Positions 1 through 5,631 of a stretch of 9,993 nt of DNA are shown here, piece after piece. This DNA is from an uncultured Clostridia bacterium (GTDB taxonomy: Bacteria; Bacillota; Clostridia; Christensenellales; Aristaeellaceae). Numbering within the stretch: position 1 is the first letter of the stretch; the number at the start of each line of letters is the position of its first letter. The stretch lies in the NCBI GenBank assembly GCA_944363005.1, contig CALVTV010000016.1, positions 1 to 9,993 on the forward strand, given 5' to 3'. The notes below the pieces were generated by a model, which saw only the letters and a list, made by a program, of their open reading frames with translations, was not told the origin of the DNA and did not search any database. Position numbers and translations under genes: made by a program.

Positions 1-75
1 TTCTTCCACCAGCTCGTCGATGCTGTAGGGCAGAAGCCACGTCTGCTCCGATGCAATGCTTTGGATATAGCTCAT
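1..75 (-). CDS. Transposase N-terminus, probably IS1182-like (partial)
   Basis: Only the first 25 codons are inside the window; the gene continues leftwards past base 1. The start is the ATG at 75-73 on the minus strand, with a modest purine-rich site (GGTGAG) just upstream and a good promoter behind it. The peptide begins MSYIQSIASEQTWLLPYSID and continues with an acidic ELVEE. The pattern 'YIQ, EQ, LLP, DEL/DEY, E' near the N-terminus is what I remember from IS1182-type transposases of Clostridia, where the next residues are usually a DNPVR-like motif. That family assignment is from memory of the pattern and rests on 25 residues, so it is tentative. If correct, one end of an insertion sequence should lie somewhere between about 110 and 330. 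A different gene with a similar start cannot be excluded. Confidence 0.5.
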   Translation of the reverse strand, partial: MSYIQSIASEQTWLLPYSIDELVEE

Positions 76-95
76 GCGCTCACCGCTTTTTCTTT

Positions 96-124
96 ATTAT
101 ACCATACCTTCTTTCTTTTGTATA
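96..124 (-). promoter_or_regulatory. Promoter of the left-end minus-strand gene
   Basis: On the minus strand a perfect TATAAT lies at 101-96. A TATACA hexamer (four of six matches to TTGACA) lies 17 bases upstream at 124-119. The -10 is about 20 bases from the ATG at 75, so the leader is very short, as is common for transposase genes. Confidence 0.55.
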
Positions 125-209
125 CAGTACAGAGCGAGGACATTCAGGCCCCCCTGTCTCTACTGGAGCCTGCGGGATTTCATGTCTTTTCGGACGGTCT
201 GACCAAATG

Positions 210-273
210 GACATTACACGAACACCTACTTTTTTCAAAAGCGGCTTTGCCGTGTGGGTGTGGTTGTAATGTC
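210..273. repeat. Imperfect inverted repeat
   Basis: The arms at 210-229 and 254-273 match in 16 of 20 positions when one is reverse-complemented, around a 24-base loop. The outer 9 bases (GACATTACA / TGTAATGTC) are perfect. It has no T-tract and so does not look like a terminator. It lies upstream of the putative transposase and could be an insertion-sequence end structure or a stand-alone intergenic repeat; I cannot tell which. Confidence 0.5.
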
Positions 274-280
274 AAAATGT

Positions 281-326
281 AAAGCCCGAGGGGGTAAGGC
301 ACAAAGCGCTCCTCCCCTCGGGCTTT
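281..326. terminator. Hairpin, probable bidirectional terminator
   Basis: The arms 281-293 (AAAGCCCGAGGGG) and 314-326 form a perfect 13-bp stem with a 20-base loop. The stem starts with AAA and ends with TTT, so it could terminate transcription from either side. The T-tract is short (TTT followed by ATCTCTTT), so termination is probable, not certain. No gene in the window obviously ends here. It may insulate the insertion sequence from the following region. Confidence 0.55.
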
Positions 327-596
327 ATCTCTTTACTGGTTAAGCGAATTTCATATTTCAAGAAGCATTGCATTTAAGCGCAGATGAAACTATATTGCCA
401 TCACGTCTCAGAGATGGGGCACAACGGCGGACTTTTTTGGCGGCGACCGACCTACGATTTTAAATTCCAAGTTATTCCCGTAACCTGAAGGGTCAGATGC
501 TTTCGCTTGATATGATCAACGCAATCCATCAGACGAAACAAAACAATGGAAGCGTCGGTAAGCAACAGAGAAAAGTTGAATTTGACGGAGGATTTT
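327..596. other. Region without a convincing gene; possible gene debris
   Basis: This AT-richer stretch lies between the hairpin and the acetyltransferase. In the + frame read from 344 to 610 there is only one internal stop (TAA at 461-463). It gives 39 codons before the stop and 48 after it. The second part contains an ATG at 497 and runs 14 bases into the acetyltransferase gene, ending at TGA 608-610. I recognise neither peptide, and neither has a clear ribosome binding site. It could be the decayed tail of a gene carried in with the acetyltransferase, or chance. No RNA gene is visible. Confidence 0.3.
368..396 (+). promoter_or_regulatory. Weak promoter candidate upstream of the acetyltransferase
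   Basis: TTGCAT at 368-373 and TATATT at 391-396 are separated by exactly 17 bases. It is the best-spaced pair I find upstream of the acetyltransferase. The -35 is poor and the leader to the ATG at 597 would be about 195 bases, so this is only a candidate. Confidence 0.25.
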
Positions 597-1112
597 ATGA
601 AGATAAATGATATTGAAACTTCAAGACTTGTGTTAAGAGGATTCACGAAAGAAGATGCTTTATGGGCATATAGTATCTGGAACAATCCAGAGATGGGACA
701 ATATTTGCCAGATGAAGCGAAAGAAGAAATAGATGATCAATATTTGAAAATGTTAGAAGGCTTAGGCGAAGATGAGGAATGTTGTTATTTGATTCCTGTT
801 TTTAAGAATTCGTTAGAGCGGGTAGGGACATGCAGTTTCATGATAAGTGAGGACAAGAAAGTATACGATATTGCTTATTGCGTACATAAAAATTTCTGGT
901 GTCAAGGCTATGCAACTGAGATTGCTCAGGGAATGATCGATTATGCTCGTAGTCAAGGCGCTGAGAAAGTAACCATTTATGTAGCTCAGGAAAATGCCGC
1001 TTCCAATCGTGTCGCCCAGAAATGTGGCGGAAAAATTGTCAGCGAGAGCACATATAAGAAAAAGGGAACAGATATAATCATGAAAGATTATAAATACGAA
1101 ATTGAATTGTAA
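597..1112 (+). CDS. GNAT family N-acetyltransferase
   Basis: Encodes a 171-residue GCN5-related acetyltransferase, expected to move an acetyl group from acetyl-CoA to an amine; the substrate cannot be read from sequence. The start at 597 is chosen because GGAGG at 587-591 sits 5 bases upstream and the protein then begins MKINDIETSRLVLRGF, the usual beginning of the RimJ/RimL-type (Acetyltransf_3) branch. The in-frame ATG at 546 lacks such a site. The acetyl-CoA loop is NFWCQGYATE (around residues 100-109), followed by a helix and a strand ending in AQENAASNRVAQKCGG, the typical motif B with Asn and the 'SNRVA' turn. The length fits a complete single-domain enzyme. The gene is much richer in A+T, with more AAA, GAA and TAT codons, than everything to its right, which suggests acquisition by transfer. 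It is closed by its own terminator. Confidence 0.88.
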   Translation: MKINDIETSRLVLRGFTKEDALWAYSIWNNPEMGQYLPDEAKEEIDDQYLKMLEGLGEDEECCYLIPVFKNSLERVGTCSFMISEDKKVYDIAYCVHKNFWCQGYATEIAQGMIDYARSQGAEKVTIYVAQENAASNRVAQKCGGKIVSESTYKKKGTDIIMKDYKYEIEL

Positions 1113-1137
1113 CGTAGATGTGTTAGAATATGCTATC

Positions 1138-1173
1138 AAAAGGTCTGGAAACCTTGGTTTTCAGATCTTTTTT
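1138..1173 (+). terminator. Rho-independent terminator after the acetyltransferase
   Basis: The arms 1138-1153 and 1156-1171 pair along about 14-16 bp with two G-U wobbles, around a tight CCTTGG apex. They end in a run of six T (1168-1173). The A-rich 5' side could also serve minus-strand transcripts. It lies 26 bases after the acetyltransferase stop. Confidence 0.8.
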
Positions 1174-1216
1174 ATATGCGAAAATTGCTGCTGCGGCCAC
1201 CGGGACTTCTGTGGGC

Positions 1217-1246
1217 TTGCCCGCGACGGTATGGAAATGGTATAAT
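1217..1246 (+). promoter_or_regulatory. Promoter of the PIG-L gene (extended -10)
   Basis: TTGCCC at 1217-1222 and TATAAT at 1241-1246 are 18 bases apart. A TG one base before the -10 (TGGTATAAT) makes it an extended -10 promoter. The start codon follows about 25 bases later. It probably also serves dapF and the HD-domain gene downstream, since no terminator separates them. Confidence 0.65.
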
Positions 1247-1273
1247 GTTGCAAAACGCGAAAGGGGACGAATG

Positions 1274-2461
1274 ATGAAAAAGAGAGCGTTGCTGTTGCTT
1301 GCCGGGCTGATGCTGCTGGGCGCGTCGGCTTGGGCGCAGCCGGCGGAGGATATCAGCCGGGATTGCCTCATGCGCGCCCCGGGCGTCTCGGCGCTTGGCT
1401 GCCTGACGGACGATGATTACAAAACGAGATGGGCATCATCCACTGGAAATCGCGCGCGCCTTGAGATCGACGCGCCCGAAGGCGGGCGCATTGGTGGCGT
1501 GTACCTTCAATTCTATAACAGCCCGTGTGCGTTCGATGTGCAGGTACGCGACGCGAACGGCGAATGGGTGACGGCAGCCTCCTGCGACACGGACTTTTTG
1601 ACCGGTTATGCCGCACTGCCGCAGGGGGCGCAGGCCGTCTGCGTGCGCCCGCAGGGCAATGGCAACCGCCTGATTCTGGCAGAAGTGCGCGTGTTTGCCG
1701 AGGGCGAAGCGCCGTCCTGGGTGCAGCAGTGGCAGCCGCCGCTGGAGAAGGCGGATTTGCTCGTGCTCTCTGCCCATCCGGACGACGAGCTGCTCTTCAT
1801 GGGCGGCACCATTCCGTATTACGCGGGGGAGCGCGGGATGGATGTGCAAGTGGCCTATCTGGTCCCGGCGACGCCGTACCGCAGGCTGGAGCTGCTCGAT
1901 GGGTTGTGGCTGTGCGGCGTGAAGAACTATCCCGATCTGGGCTCGTTTCCGGACCGGTTTAGCACGTCGCTCAAGAGCCAATACAAGCAGGAGGGCTGGA
2001 GCCGCGACCGCGTAATGCGCCATGTTACGGGACTTTTGCGCCAGTACCGGCCCGATGTGGTGGTCACGCACGATGTGAACGGCGAGTATGGCCACGGCGC
2101 GCACAAGGTGGCGGCCGATGCGGCGCTGAACGCTGTGGAGCTGGCGGCCGATCCCGAATATCAGCATGCAAAACTGGAGCAGACGCAGCCTTGGCAGGTG
2201 CAAAAGCTCTACCTGCATCTGTACGAGGAGGGCGCATTGCGCATGGACTGGCGTGTGCCGCTGGAGGCTTTCGGCGGAAAAACCGCGTTTGACGTGGCGC
2301 AAGAGGCGTTTGCCTGCCATATTTCGCAGCAGAAGACCGAGTACCGCGTTGAAGATTTTGGCCCGTACGACAATGCAAAATTTGGCCTGGCGTTCAGTGT
2401 CGTTGGCCCGGATGAGGACAAAAACGATTTCTTTGAGCACGTTGACGGTGCGAAACTTTGA
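1274..2461 (+). CDS. Secreted PIG-L family deacetylase with N-terminal discoidin-like region
   Basis: A 395-residue protein of the PIG-L/LmbE zinc deacetylase family, whose members remove N-acetyl groups from sugars such as N-acetylglucosamine conjugates. Residues 1-21 form a classic signal peptide: MKKR, a Leu/Ala-rich core, and a signal peptidase I site after ASAWA. There is no lipobox cysteine, so the protein should be released or stay wall-associated. Residues about 25-140 look like a beta-sandwich of the discoidin/F5-8 type (a 'YKTRWAS' stretch, alternating strands, a conserved-looking 'VRV' end). The catalytic domain starts near 155, with the metal motif AHPDDE at 167-172 and a second motif with His266, His274 and His277 in HDVNGEYGHGAH. 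ATG 1274 is preferred because AGGGG at 1262-1266 is 7 bases away; the adjacent ATG at 1271 is possible. The substrate is unknown; a cell-wall or host glycan is an inference. dapF follows 71 bases later. Confidence 0.85.
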   Translation: MKKRALLLLAGLMLLGASAWAQPAEDISRDCLMRAPGVSALGCLTDDDYKTRWASSTGNRARLEIDAPEGGRIGGVYLQFYNSPCAFDVQVRDANGEWVTAASCDTDFLTGYAALPQGAQAVCVRPQGNGNRLILAEVRVFAEGEAPSWVQQWQPPLEKADLLVLSAHPDDELLFMGGTIPYYAGERGMDVQVAYLVPATPYRRLELLDGLWLCGVKNYPDLGSFPDRFSTSLKSQYKQEGWSRDRVMRHVTGLLRQYRPDVVVTHDVNGEYGHGAHKVAADAALNAVELAADPEYQHAKLEQTQPWQVQKLYLHLYEEGALRMDWRVPLEAFGGKTAFDVAQEAFACHISQQKTEYRVEDFGPYDNAKFGLAFSVVGPDEDKNDFFEHVDGAKL

Positions 2462-2532
2462 CCGCTTGGCAGGAAACAGCGGGGTTCGGCTCGAATTCTA
2501 CAATAAGATGATCCGGCAAGGGGCATGAGTGA

Positions 2533-3375
2533 ATGAAGTTTACAAAAATGCATGGAATCGGGAACGATTACATCTATGTGAATGGATTTGAGGAGACGGT
2601 CGAAAACCCGAACGAACTGGCCGTACGGGTGAGCGACCGGCACTTTGGCATAGGCAGCGACGGGCTGGTGCTCATTGAACCGAGCAGCGTGGCGGATTTC
2701 CGCATGCGCATGTTCAACGCCGACGGTTCCGAGGGCGATATGTGCGGCAATGCCAGCCGGTGCATTGGCAAATACGTGTTTGACCGCGGGCTGACGGACA
2801 AGACCCGCGTGACGCTGGAGACGCGATCGGGCATCAAGGTGCTGGAGCTGACCGTCGAAGGCGGCAAGGTGAAAAGAGTGCGCGTGGATATGGGCGCGCC
2901 GCGCATCCGCTGCGAGGAGGTGCCCTGCACATTGGGCACGGGGGTGGTGCTGCGCGCACCGGTTCATGTGCTTGACCGCACGTTCGAAATCACGCCGGTG
3001 TGTACGGGCAATCCGCACGGCGTCATCTTCCTTGACGAACCGGTGGAGACGTTTGAGCTGGCCAAGTACGGCCCGGTTCTTGAATGCCATCCAGCATTTC
3101 CGAAAAAAGCGAATATCGAGTTTGTTCAGGTGCTTTCAAAAGAACGCCTGCGCATGCGCGTATGGGAGCGCGGCAGCGGCATCACGCTGGCCTGCGGCAC
3201 GGGTTCCTGTGCGGCGCTGGTGGCGGCCAACCTGTGCGGCCTGGCCAACCGGCGGGCGACGGTTGTGCTCGACGGGGGCGAGCTTGTCAACGAGTGGGAC
3301 GAGGCGACGGGACATGTGTTCATGAGCGGCCCCGCGGCTTTCGTCTTTGACGGCGAGTACGATGTGCGCAGGTGA
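2533..3375 (+). CDS. dapF: Diaminopimelate epimerase
   Basis: A complete 280-residue DapF, the PLP-independent cytoplasmic epimerase that converts LL- to meso-diaminopimelate, the last step before lysine and a building block of peptidoglycan. The protein begins MKFTKMHGIGNDY, the hallmark DapF N-terminus. The two catalytic cysteines are present: Cys71 in DMCGNASRC and Cys221 in ACGTGSCA. Further family motifs visible are FNADGSEGDM just before the first cysteine and the GNPH motif in the second half. The length matches the family. The start is fixed by the conserved N-terminus and AAGGGG at 2518-2523. A four-codon frame, ATG AGT GAA TGA, lies just before the start and overlaps it by four bases (TGA at 2534-2536 in another frame). 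The gene probably continues the transcript of the PIG-L gene and is followed after 20 bases by an HD hydrolase gene. Confidence 0.97.
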   Translation: MKFTKMHGIGNDYIYVNGFEETVENPNELAVRVSDRHFGIGSDGLVLIEPSSVADFRMRMFNADGSEGDMCGNASRCIGKYVFDRGLTDKTRVTLETRSGIKVLELTVEGGKVKRVRVDMGAPRIRCEEVPCTLGTGVVLRAPVHVLDRTFEITPVCTGNPHGVIFLDEPVETFELAKYGPVLECHPAFPKKANIEFVQVLSKERLRMRVWERGSGITLACGTGSCAALVAANLCGLANRRATVVLDGGELVNEWDEATGHVFMSGPAAFVFDGEYDVRR

Positions 3376-3395
3376 GCAGAAAGCGAGGAGAGCCC

Positions 3396-3989
3396 ATGAC
3401 GCTGGTGACGCAGGCCGTGGCCTTTGCCGCGAACGCCCATGACGGGGCGACGCGCAAGGGCTCACAGATTCCCTATATCGTCCATCCCATGGAGGTGGCG
3501 GCCATTGCCGCTTCGATGACGGAGGATACGCAGGTCGTTGCGGCGGCTGTGTTGCACGATGTGATGGAGGACTGCGGCGTCAGTTTCGAGGAGCTGCTTG
3601 ACCGGTTTGGCGAGCGGGTGGCGCAGCTTGTGCGGGAGGAGAGCCAGTGCGGCGTGCCGCACAACCGCGCGACGTGGAACACCCGCAAGCGCGAAGCCGT
3701 CGAGCGACTTGCGCACAGCGCAAGGGAATCGATGATCATTTGCCTGGCGGACAAGCTGAGCAACATGCGCGCCATCTACCGGGATTACCTGCGCGAGGGG
3801 GATGCGATGTTCCTGCGCTTCAACCAGCACGATAAACGCATGCATGCCTGGTATTACCGCAGCTGCGCGGCGCTGATGGAGGCCGAACTCGGGGATACGC
3901 TGGCCTGGCAGGAACTGAACATGCTCATCGCCAATGTGTTTGGGGATGTGCAGGAGGTTGAACCGGGGAAAAAAGCGCACGCGGTCTGA
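3396..3989 (+). CDS. Stand-alone HD-domain hydrolase, RelA/SpoT-hydrolase-like
   Basis: A 197-residue HD-superfamily protein resembling the N-terminal hydrolase domain of bifunctional Rel/SpoT enzymes and the single-domain small alarmone hydrolases (MESH1-like). Seen in the sequence: RKG at 20-22, VHP with His30, the HDxxED motif (His54, Asp55, then Glu58 and Asp59 in LHDVMED), and ADKLSNMR with Asp119 and Asn123. These match, in order, the metal- and guanosine-binding positions of the family as I know it. The HDxxED form is the one linked with hydrolase activity. No synthetase or TGS/ACT domain follows, since the protein ends about 75 residues later. ATG 3396 is chosen over a GTG at 3372 because GAGGAG (3385-3390) lies 5 bases upstream. 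A role in removing (p)ppGpp is plausible but inferred; other HD phosphohydrolase substrates are possible. It shares a probable operon with dapF. Confidence 0.82.
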   Translation: MTLVTQAVAFAANAHDGATRKGSQIPYIVHPMEVAAIAASMTEDTQVVAAAVLHDVMEDCGVSFEELLDRFGERVAQLVREESQCGVPHNRATWNTRKREAVERLAHSARESMIICLADKLSNMRAIYRDYLREGDAMFLRFNQHDKRMHAWYYRSCAALMEAELGDTLAWQELNMLIANVFGDVQEVEPGKKAHAV

Positions 3990-4033
3990 ACGATGAAAGC
4001 CATGATGAAAACGCGCGAAATTGGCAAAAGCGC

Positions 4034-4062
4034 TTGACAGAACGGGTCGAATCCTGTATTAT
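4034..4062 (+). promoter_or_regulatory. Promoter of purA
   Basis: A perfect TTGACA at 4034-4039 and TATTAT at 4057-4062 are separated by the ideal 17 bases. It is one of the two best promoters in the window. The predicted transcript starts near 4070, leaving a leader of about 65 bases. I see no purine-riboswitch fold or clear PurR box. Confidence 0.8.
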
Positions 4063-4090
4063 AACTTATTGGGTTAAAACACGGAAGTCT

Positions 4091-4104
4091 GCGGCTCAGG
4101 CCGC
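4091..4104 (+). other. Small hairpin in the purA leader
   Basis: GCGGC and GCCGC (4091-4095 and 4100-4104) form a 5-bp GC stem with a TCAG loop, followed by TTTCTCTTT. It sits between the promoter and the ribosome binding site. It could be a weak attenuator or a 5' stabilising structure. The stem is short, so it may also mean nothing. Confidence 0.3.
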
Positions 4105-4134
4105 TTTCTCTTTGTGAAAGGGGTTGAACCTTCC

Positions 4135-5409
4135 ATGGTACGCACTATCGTCGGCGCGAACTGGGGCGACGAGGGCAAGGGAAAGATCACCGATATGCTC
4201 GCTGCTCAGTCCGATATCGTCGTCCGTTTTCAGGGCGGCGCAAACGCCGGGCACACCATCATCAACGACTACGGCCGCTTTGCGCTGCATCTGCTGCCCA
4301 GCGGCGTGTGCAGCCCGAATGTGGTCAACGTCATCGGCCCGGGCGTAGCGCTGGACATCGAAGCATTTTTGCGCGAGATGGAAGAGGTCGTCTCTCAGGG
4401 CGTGCCTCAGCCGAAGATCCTCGTTTCCGAGCGTGCACAGGTCATGATGCCCTATCACATTGCGCTGGATTGCTACGAGGAAGAGCGTCTTGGCAAGAAC
4501 TCCTTCGGTTCCACCAAGTCGGGCATTGCGCCGTTCTACGGCGACAAGTACCAGAAGATCGGCTTGCAGCTTTGCCAGCTGTATTATCCGGACGTGCTGC
4601 GCGAGAAGCTTGCGCATGCGCTGGATATCAAAAACGCGCTGCTGACGCATCTGTATCACAAGGAGCCGCTGGATCTTGAGGCCCTCATTGAAAAGATGAC
4701 GGCCCTGGCAGAGCGCATCCGCCCCTATGTAGCGGATACCGATGCCTTCCTCATGCAGGCCGTGAAGGAAGGCAAGAACATCCTGCTGGAGGGTCAGCTG
4801 GGTACGCTGCGCGATCCGGATCACGGCATCTATCCGATGGTCACCTCCTCTTCGCCGCTGGCCGGCTATGCGCCGGTGGGCGCCGGCGTGCCGGTTTGGT
4901 CCATCAAGGACATCATCGCCGTTACGAAGGCGTATTCCTCCTGCGTGGGCGCGGGTCCGTTTACCACGGAGCTGTTCGGCGAGGAGGCGGAGGAACTGCG
5001 CAAGCGCGGCGGCGACCGCGGCGAGTACGGCGCGAAGACGGGCCGTCCGCGTCGGGTGGGCTGGTTTGACTGCGTGGCCACGCGCTATGGTTGCCAGATG
5101 CAGGGCGCTACGCAGGTTGCGCTGACCAACATGGACGTGCTGGGTTACCTGGATGAAATCCCGGTTTGCGTGGCGTATACGTGCGGGGGCGAGCGGGTTG
5201 ACCGCTTCCCGGTGACGCCGAAGCTGGAAAAGTGCGAGCCGGTGTATGTCACGCTTCCGGGCTGGAAGAGCGATATCCGCGGCATCCGCGACTTTGCTCA
5301 GCTGCCTGAAAACGCGCGCCGGTACGTGGAATTCCTGGAGGAGCAGATTCAGTGCCCCATCCGCATGGTTTCCAATGGCCCGCGCCGCGAGGAAATGATG
5401 TTCAGATAA
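4135..5409 (+). CDS. purA: Adenylosuccinate synthetase, divergent form
   Basis: A 424-residue PurA that joins IMP and aspartate with GTP to give adenylosuccinate, the first committed step to AMP in the cytoplasm. Start: ATG 4135 begins MVRTIVGANWGDEGKGK, aligned with the family N-terminus; AAAGGGG is at 4117-4123. A GTG at 4114 in the same frame is part of the leader. The catalytic Asp12 (in GDEGKGK) and His40 (AGHT) are present, as are FGST with Thr127, the VTSSS loop, VGAGPFTTEL and KTGRPRR. Several positions differ from the E. coli enzyme: Gln to Asn9 before WGDEGK, Lys141 where Arg143 of E. coli contacts IMP, and TNMDVL instead of the TKLDVL guanine-recognition motif. I recall similar versions in Lachnospiraceae and relatives, so this is probably a clade-specific, functional enzyme. 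It has its own promoter and terminator. Confidence 0.93.
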   Translation: MVRTIVGANWGDEGKGKITDMLAAQSDIVVRFQGGANAGHTIINDYGRFALHLLPSGVCSPNVVNVIGPGVALDIEAFLREMEEVVSQGVPQPKILVSERAQVMMPYHIALDCYEEERLGKNSFGSTKSGIAPFYGDKYQKIGLQLCQLYYPDVLREKLAHALDIKNALLTHLYHKEPLDLEALIEKMTALAERIRPYVADTDAFLMQAVKEGKNILLEGQLGTLRDPDHGIYPMVTSSSPLAGYAPVGAGVPVWSIKDIIAVTKAYSSCVGAGPFTTELFGEEAEELRKRGGDRGEYGAKTGRPRRVGWFDCVATRYGCQMQGATQVALTNMDVLGYLDEIPVCVAYTCGGERVDRFPVTPKLEKCEPVYVTLPGWKSDIRGIRDFAQLPENARRYVEFLEEQIQCPIRMVSNGPRREEMMFR

Positions 5410-5433
5410 GTAGTTTGAAAAGGAGGAAGCAGC

Positions 5434-5541
5434 ATGAGGCGCACGGGATGGCAGTGGATCGTTTCCCTGGGCGCGCTGTTTCCTTTTTTTCGTATTGTCC
5501 GTAGGGATTTGCCGCCTTTTGGCGGCTTTCTTTTTGCTTGA
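5434..5541 (+). CDS. Possible 35-residue small protein after purA
   Basis: A near-perfect ribosome binding site, AAAGGAGG at 5419-5426, lies 7 bases before ATG 5434. That is a stronger site than any other gene in the window has. The frame codes for 35 residues, starting MRRTGWQWIVSLGALFPFF and ending in a Phe/Gly-rich tail at TGA 5539-5541. The first half is basic then hydrophobic and could sit in the membrane. The second half overlaps the purA terminator (5511-5535), and the stop codon overlaps the carAB -35 box, so at least the tail is probably dictated by the DNA signals. I recognise no family. It may be a real small membrane protein, a peptide translated only to load ribosomes near the terminator, or the remnant of a truncated gene. 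A run of seven T (5484-5490) could allow slippage, but the shifted frame also runs through the terminator and promoter. Confidence 0.35.
   Translation: MRRTGWQWIVSLGALFPFFRIVRRDLPPFGGFLFA
5511..5535 (+). terminator. Terminator of purA
   Basis: GCCGCC (5511-5516) and GGCGGC (5521-5526) form a perfect 6-bp GC stem with a TTTT loop, followed by TTTCTTTTT. It lies about 100 bases after the purA stop, with the small frame at 5434 in between. Confidence 0.85.
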
Positions 5542-5566
5542 CGGCGCATGGGATACGTTGTATAAT
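5538..5566 (+). promoter_or_regulatory. Promoter of carAB
   Basis: TTGACG at 5538-5543 and TATAAT at 5561-5566 are 17 bases apart, close to consensus. The -35 starts three bases after the T-tract of the purA terminator. The transcript should start near 5573, giving a leader of about 60 bases. That leader is too short for a PyrR-type anti-terminator/terminator pair, and none is visible. A second TATAAT at 5593-5598 has no matching -35. Confidence 0.85.
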
Positions 5567-5631
5567 ATGCGCTGATATACAGCAATATGCATTATAATAT
5601 TCTTCTTGTTTGACAGAAAAGGGGAGAGCCG

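Noticed and set aside
51..282. Two short + frames (72 and 73 codons) at the left end
   Set aside because: No ribosome binding site. They run antisense through the putative transposase start and its promoter and across the inverted repeat.
2458..2504. A separate promoter for dapF (TTGACC or TTGGCA with TACAAT)
   Set aside because: The spacing between the hexamers is far from 17 bases, so I treat dapF as read from the upstream promoter.
1436..3090. Minus-strand frames of 334 and 293 codons opposite the PIG-L gene and dapF
   Set aside because: Shadows of well-supported + strand genes; low-complexity Arg/His-rich translations.
3993..4037. A 14-codon frame (ATG AAA GCC ATG ...) after the HD hydrolase, ending in the purA -35 box
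   Set aside because: No Shine-Dalgarno sequence upstream and too short to judge; most likely chance.
5489..5575. A +1 shifted continuation of the small frame after purA through the seven-T run, giving a longer hydrophobic peptide
   Set aside because: It would be translated across the purA terminator and the carAB promoter, whose base patterns fully explain the sequence; nothing independent supports a frameshift.
5610..5615. TTGACA just upstream of carA
   Set aside because: No -10 element follows at the right distance; the start codon and coding sequence lie there.
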